Positions 58,950 to 64,000 of a DNA stretch of 64,000 nucleotides are shown here, piece after piece (position 1 is the stretch's first letter; each line of letters begins with the position of its first letter). The DNA comes from Sialis fuliginosa (lineage: Eukaryota; Arthropoda; Insecta; Megaloptera; Sialidae), in NCBI GenBank assembly GCA_961205875.1, contig OY540813.1, forward strand, positions 30,041,001-30,105,000, read 5' to 3'. The translations under genes were made by a program, and so were the position numbers. Under the pieces are notes generated by a model. The model had not been told where the DNA came from. It ran no database searches and saw only the letters and a list, made by a program, of their open reading frames with translations.

Positions 58950-59170
58950 CCATAATTCGTGGCGCGCACCGGACCGCAACGCGTGCGACGTTCTCGGTCA
59001 AGTCGCGTGCACCAGAAAAAACGTGCCACCCATCGGCTACCGATGCATGAGACGCGGTGTGGTTTTTGTTTTGCGCCCAAGAGATTAGTATCAAGTCAAC
59101 CGTACAAAGACAACGGAAATGGGCGCGGCATTGTTACAGATCGTGTTAATTATTCGATTTTCAATCGATA
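58950..59170. other. CpG-rich patch
   Basis: GGCGCGCACCGGACCGCAAC and following bases hold many CpG, rare elsewhere here. The plus open frame 58959-59171 is Arg/Ser-rich and shows no domain. It could be the 5' end of a neighbouring gene or a promoter region. Confidence 0.3.
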
Positions 59171-59335
59171 GTTTGCTTTGGGTAATTTGTAGAGGGTGTG
59201 AGTTCTTTGATTATTCAATGAATTTAGATTTATTGTTATTACTATTTTCAAGAATGCAATTAAAAATTGGTATCATGGATTGAAAATAAAATTGAATTTA
59301 TAGCTAGAATAATCCAAATAATAATAATAAATATA

Positions 59336-59890
59336 CAGGATGAGTCATATCAGGTGAAATAAACATTAACAGTTGATTGAGAAAAAAATTTTAAGCAAAA
59401 AAGTTTATATTAACATGTGAGGGAACTACAGAACCCCAAAGATTTTACCCAAAATTAGTTTTTATTTAATATCTGGAGAACTCATTGTGGTACAGTAATG
59501 AAATTTGGTTATAGGTTTAGTATTAATAGGTGCTATCGATTTCCAGTATCAACTAATAATTTTTTAGAATAGGGCTGTATGGGGCTAGTGGGCCCATCGA
59601 TTTTTATCTAGTATTTTTGTTCTTCATTTTTTTTCCTGAGTTAGGCACTTGAATAAAATAACATGACACAAAATACACAAAAATATACATTATTAATTCT
59701 ATAGTCATAGAATAAACCGTTTACAAGGAATATCATATACACAAAATAAAACATGCAGAATTTTACTTAATACGGACGCTTCAAACTATATAAAATAAAT
59801 TTATATTCTTGTTCTATGATAAAGACAAAAAGGAATTATAAATATACATCCTAATATGTGTCCTCTTAGACCTATAGCCAGTTATATTAC
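59336..59890. mobile_element. Half copy of the CAGGGTG foldback
   Basis: CAGGATGAGTCATATCAGGT at 59336 and the following 500 bases match the left arm of 22951-24128, including GGGGCTAGTGGGCCCATCGA and ACTTAATACGGACGCTTCAA. The right arm is missing, so this is a truncated element. Confidence 0.8.
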
Positions 59891-60406
59891 TTTTATGCCG
59901 TGTTTAGACTTAAGAAAACAAAATAGCAACACGGTGTTTGAAAACACATCGTATTTAAAAATGCATAGGGTTTATTGTATTTTTGTTAAAAAAACAATAA
60001 TTCTTCTTCTTCTGATGGCGTTCTTTTCTTAATAATACAGCCAATGAGGTCTTCATATCTTGCATGACTTGAGCGTTATTTTATTAATATAGTTTGTTTT
60101 TTTTTAATTAATTAATTTTGCTGTTTTCTAAAGTTATGATTATATTTTGACTTATATTTTACCTACTATAATTTTTTTTTATTCTTTTAAATTCTTTATC
60201 TATACATAAAACGGGGACACAAATTTAGGATTTTTTTTGCCACTATACATAAAGACAAACCTTTGAGTAAACTTACAGTTGATATTTAAATATTTATAAT
60301 AAAAATATATATACAAATGACAAGAAATGTATATTGACAAATAATAATAAAAAATAATTTAATTTTGAAATAAACATGGGAGAAATCACAAATAATTCCA
60401 CGGAAT

Positions 60407-60430
60407 TTGATGTACTCGCGAGTACATCAA
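60407..60430. other. Perfect 24-bp palindrome
   Basis: Each 12-base arm reads TTGATGTACTCG, meeting at CG|CG. It is not part of any repeat found elsewhere in the window. It could bind a dimeric factor, or be chance. Confidence 0.5.
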
Positions 60431-61984
60431 TAAATTATATGTTCAAAATATAATTTGTGACGAATTCTTATATAGGTACATACTTATTTATTTTATTTTA
60501 TTATGAAAAAAATACTAACTTTTATTATTGAGTCAGTTAATTATACCTGTATAATTACCTACGTAATGTAAACAGGAAACAAAAGTCATTAAGTGACTAT
60601 CGAGATTGCTGAAAACCAATTTATCCAAAAGGATCTGAAATCCGGGTAGTTAATATTTTACATAAATTGATATTATAATTCAATACCTGGTAAAAAAAAA
60701 CATTATATTTTTTCCTCTTATTTGGTTTTGCTTATTCCCATTTAATGTATGGAATATTTTTGACAATATGATTTCTTATTTTTCAAAATATAAAAATATC
60801 GTATTATATACCAATACAACCATAAACACGAGTTCGTTTTTACATAATATGTTTTCTTATTATAATTACGTATTTAAAATATTTCAACGTTCCGACCTGC
60901 TCTTGTGTCATCTCATCTTTCTGTATGATCAATTCAGAAAACTACCAGTTTCCTGTCTTTTGTATATTTTTTTTTCGTTTTCTTCACTGAGAAACATCCC
61001 ATTTAACGGTTCGCAATGATTATATATGGTAAGCACACATATACGTTGCTCTTTTATTTTATTTAAATATTGACAAATGAATTTACTTAACTTTTCTATT
61101 CGATTTAACGATGATCAATTACCGTTTGACTTTATAATAGATTTTGTTTCTATAGCATATTTCTTTTTGTTTCTCAAAATCCGTTGTATTGAAAATTGAA
61201 ATATAAAAATTTTATAAAAAGTAATTGATTTTAAATTCTTTATATGACACAGTTTTTAAGTTTTTATTACACTTGATTCTAATTATTTTTATAAACATTA
61301 TACTAAAATTATTAGTTTAATCATTTCGTATGATTGAGTCCTTAAATACTTAACCCCGATTTTTATTACCGCGGTAAATATACATTAAATCCATTTTTTA
61401 TATATACAGGGTGGGGCATTTAAAGTGTTACAGATATTTATCTCAGAATCAACGCAAATTGTATGTATAAATTAACTCCCGATTTTTTATGACAATACAA
61501 TAATAAACTGCGGGTGATTAGTGATTACATACAAAAAGAATACCTAACAATTGAATAAGTGAATTTCCTACTCTGATAATTTTTGAGCATCTTTTTTCTT
61601 TCCAGTACCTATGAAGAAGATTTTTTCAGTATATTTTTATATTTCAAGGTCACTACAGTATGTTTACGCTATTTTCAAAAAGATGTATGAATGTGTGTGT
61701 GTGTGTGCGTGTACGCAAGTACTTGCAAATTTGTATGGTCATTTTTTCCTGCACGAAATCTCGCAAATAAAAAATATTTACTAGGTGGGTGCCAATCGAG
61801 GCGTCATGACGTTAATATCATCTGAAAGAAATTTAATCAAATTCGATCCACATTTTTTTTCAGAACAAAAATCTCTAAAAAGTAGGTTTCAAAATTTATT
61901 GAAAAAGATTTACTTATCAATTTGTTTTGATGGCAATTGATACTTTCAAATATCAAATATTTTTATAGAGTTTTTATCAAATAA
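60431..61984. other. Intergenic AT-rich stretch with a GT microsatellite
   Basis: A TGTGTGTGTGTGTGCGTG run lies at about 61692-61712. A lone CAGGGTGGGGCATTTAAAGT near 61407 resembles the CAGGGTG ends. No gene was seen. Confidence 0.45.
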
Positions 61985-62165
61985 TATCTTATACATAATA
62001 TTACAAAATGAAGTCCCTCGTCGCGTCTGTCTGTCTATCTGTGCATGTTAATCTAAGTAACTGCTGAACGGATTTCATTCCGGTTTTCACTAATGGATAG
62101 AGTTTCACGAAGAAGGTTTAGTTGTATAATTTGTGATTATTAACCCGGGTAACACATAAATAATC
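61985..62165. repeat. TCTGTCTGTCTATCTG interspersed repeat fragment
   Basis: CGTCTGTCTGTCTATCTGTG is followed by ACTGCTGAACGGATTTCATT and GGTTTTCACTAATGGATAG, a type of module common in insect genomes and related to fragments near 20490 and 29260. Confidence 0.6.
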
Positions 62166-62847
62166 AGTATTCAGGTATTGATAGTCATACCATGCTGGGA
62201 AGCTGGTTGTGTGGAACTCAAGGTTCACACCGAACTGCTTGTTTAAATATTGATTTGATCAAAAAATGTAGACATATCTATATAAAAAAAGTTATTTACT
62301 TTTTAAATAAGCTTACAGAATACAACTTCTCTATATTTCTTCCTAAAAATACAAAAATATTATACAATAATGCATTTCTTATTTACATAAAGATTAAAGA
62401 TAAAATCTATATACCGAAATAAAAAAACGATGGAGAAAAAACACACACAATAGCACCATTTCATTTCGTTTTCTTTCTTATTGTAAAAAAATACGTAAAC
62501 CATGAATACTATCCATCAGAATAACAAAAATATCGTGATGTTTTATTGAAGGTAATGTTTTGTAAACATTTTATGAATTATACAAGCATCAGTGCAAATT
62601 TAAGAGAGGTTCTGGGTATTCTATAGAGTAAACATACACCCGCACTATTGCAATTACTTGAGAGTACGTACCTTTCTCAAGTGGATTGCATTTATGCAAG
62701 TGGTCGTACAATAACAATGAGTACATATTTAGTACATACATATATACCTACATGCATTATTCATAATGATAACTTATATAGATTGTGAAATTGGGTAAAT
62801 AAATAAGTGGTAGGGCTTTGATTTTATTTAATCAATATATGTAATAC

Positions 62848-63855
62848 TAGCTGCTACCCGCGGCTTCGCTTACGTGGATTTTGAAACCCCCATCCCCATA
62901 ATATTTTTTCCGCCGGATCGAATGAAACTAATTACAACTATTCATATGTAAAAGAGTGTGAAATATAATTTTTTTCTATATTTTGGTTTTCATTCATTAT
63001 GCAAAATCGTAAATATCTCGACTACTATGCGAGATAGGGGGTTGCTTTTCCTTCTAATACCACACCCTTGTGGTATTTTTCCCACCGTACCGAATAAAAA
63101 TAATTACAACCCTTCATATGTGACAGGGGGTAAAATATTAATTACTAAAAAAAAATTAAAATTTTCGACCCCCTTACAATTTATTTAGGGTTGAATTTTC
63201 GAGATACGAAGTAGCCTATGTCCGTCCTCGGGATGCAAGCTATCTCACTGCCAAATTTTATCAAGATCGGTTCAGCGTTTTGGCCGTGAACAGGTAACAA
63301 ATAGACAGACTGAGAGATACACTTTCGCATTTATAATATAAGTCTCGACTCCTATGTAAGATATAGGGTTGTTTTGTCACCCTAATAACCCCTCTTCCGT
63401 AGTATTTTTCCCGTCAGATCGAATGTAACCAATTACAACCCTTCATATGTATCAGGGGGTGAAATATTAAATTTTTCTTATTTTTAGTTTTCTTTCATTA
63501 TACAAAATCGTAAATATCTCGTCTCCTATGCGAGATAGAGGGTTGTTTTCCCCCTGATTCCCCTACCCCCGTAGTATTTTTTTCCGCCAGATCGAATAAA
63601 ATCAATTGCAACCCTTTATATGTAACGGGGGGTAAAATATTAATTACTAAAAAAAAATTAAATTTTTCCACTCCCTTGCAATTTCTTTAGGGGTTGAATT
63701 TTGGAGATACGAAGTAGCCTATGTCCGTCCTCGGCATGCAAGCTATCTCAATGCCAAATTTCATTAAAATCGGTTCGGCGGTTTAGCCGTGGAAAGGTAA
63801 CAAACAGACAGAGAGACAGACAGACACACTTTCGCATTTATAATATTAGTATGGA
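62848..63855. repeat. Tandem copies of the CTAGCTGCTACCCGCGGC repeat module
   Basis: It opens CTAGCTGCTACCCGCGGCTT. Two roughly 500-base modules follow, each with ATGCGAGATAGGGGGTTG-like, GTAGCCTATGTCCGTCCTCG and GGTAACAAA(T/C)AGACAGAC words and ending TTCGCATTTATAATAT near 63343 and 63850. It is unclassified and non-coding; the plus open frame at 62958-63188 lies in it. Confidence 0.82.
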
Positions 63856-64000
63856 TGTATGTGTATAGTTTTTGTTTGACTAATGGTAATTTTTAATTTT
63901 CTCAATTCCGCACAACAATAAATGTATGTAATACATGAATATTGTACACGCGGAAAAAAATGTATAATAAAAATTACTATGCTAGTTTAAGTAATTGATG

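Overview
The window reads as eukaryotic nuclear DNA from an arthropod, most likely an insect. It is very AT-rich, its genes have GT-AG introns, its intergenic space is packed with short transposons, and it carries several interspersed repeat families common in insect genomes. Examples are ends of the type CAGGGTGAGTCA, and modules related to CTAGCTGTGCCCGCGGCTTCGC that end in TTCGCATTTATAATATTAG. I cannot fix the order from the sequence alone; a hemipteran such as an aphid is a guess. No bacterial operons, rRNA, tRNA or CRISPR arrays were seen.

Coding content is small. Two paralogous plus-strand genes (2463-6478 and 28220-32039) encode small secreted, mostly helical proteins of a family I do not recognise. 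They share a four-exon, all-phase-0 architecture: a signal-peptide exon of 48 nt, then about 207, 213 and 210 nt. Both also have a TATATAAACAGAA promoter motif. Gene 2 is intact at 225 codons. Gene 1 seems to have lost the splice donor of exon 2 through a G-to-T change (CAA|TTAAGT where CAA|GTAAGT is expected), which would give an 89-aa truncated product and strand exons 3 and 4.

A minus-strand gene (40467 to 35895) has four exons with matching phases. It encodes a 634-aa protein with two hydrophobic N-terminal segments and a long coiled coil. A hAT transposon in its second intron supplies a misleading upstream ATG for the long open frame.

A minus-strand pseudogene (10236 to 8832) keeps five recognisable exons of a DUF4806-type gene, with two in-frame stops and a frameshift. 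It sits inside a 6.3-kb element with CACTG ends and subterminal tandem repeats. That element is itself split by a 1.8-kb hAT foldback and lies within an outer pair of inverted ends (about 6649-14966). The result is a nested transposon island directly 3' of gene 1.

The rest is mobile DNA or featureless AT-rich sequence. Clearly delimited elements include seven copies of TGTCCGGTATTATAA-ended MITEs (most with TTA or TAA target duplications, PIF/Harbinger-like), three hAT elements with exact 8-bp duplications, a 1.06-kb element with a 6-bp duplication, two full CAGGGTG foldbacks and a half copy, and a second CACTG element at 46323-47430 built from ACACACT/AGTGTGT motifs. From about 52.6 to 62 kb repeats are sparser, and several higher-GC, apparently unique patches could be regulatory or untranslated sequence of a neighbouring gene.
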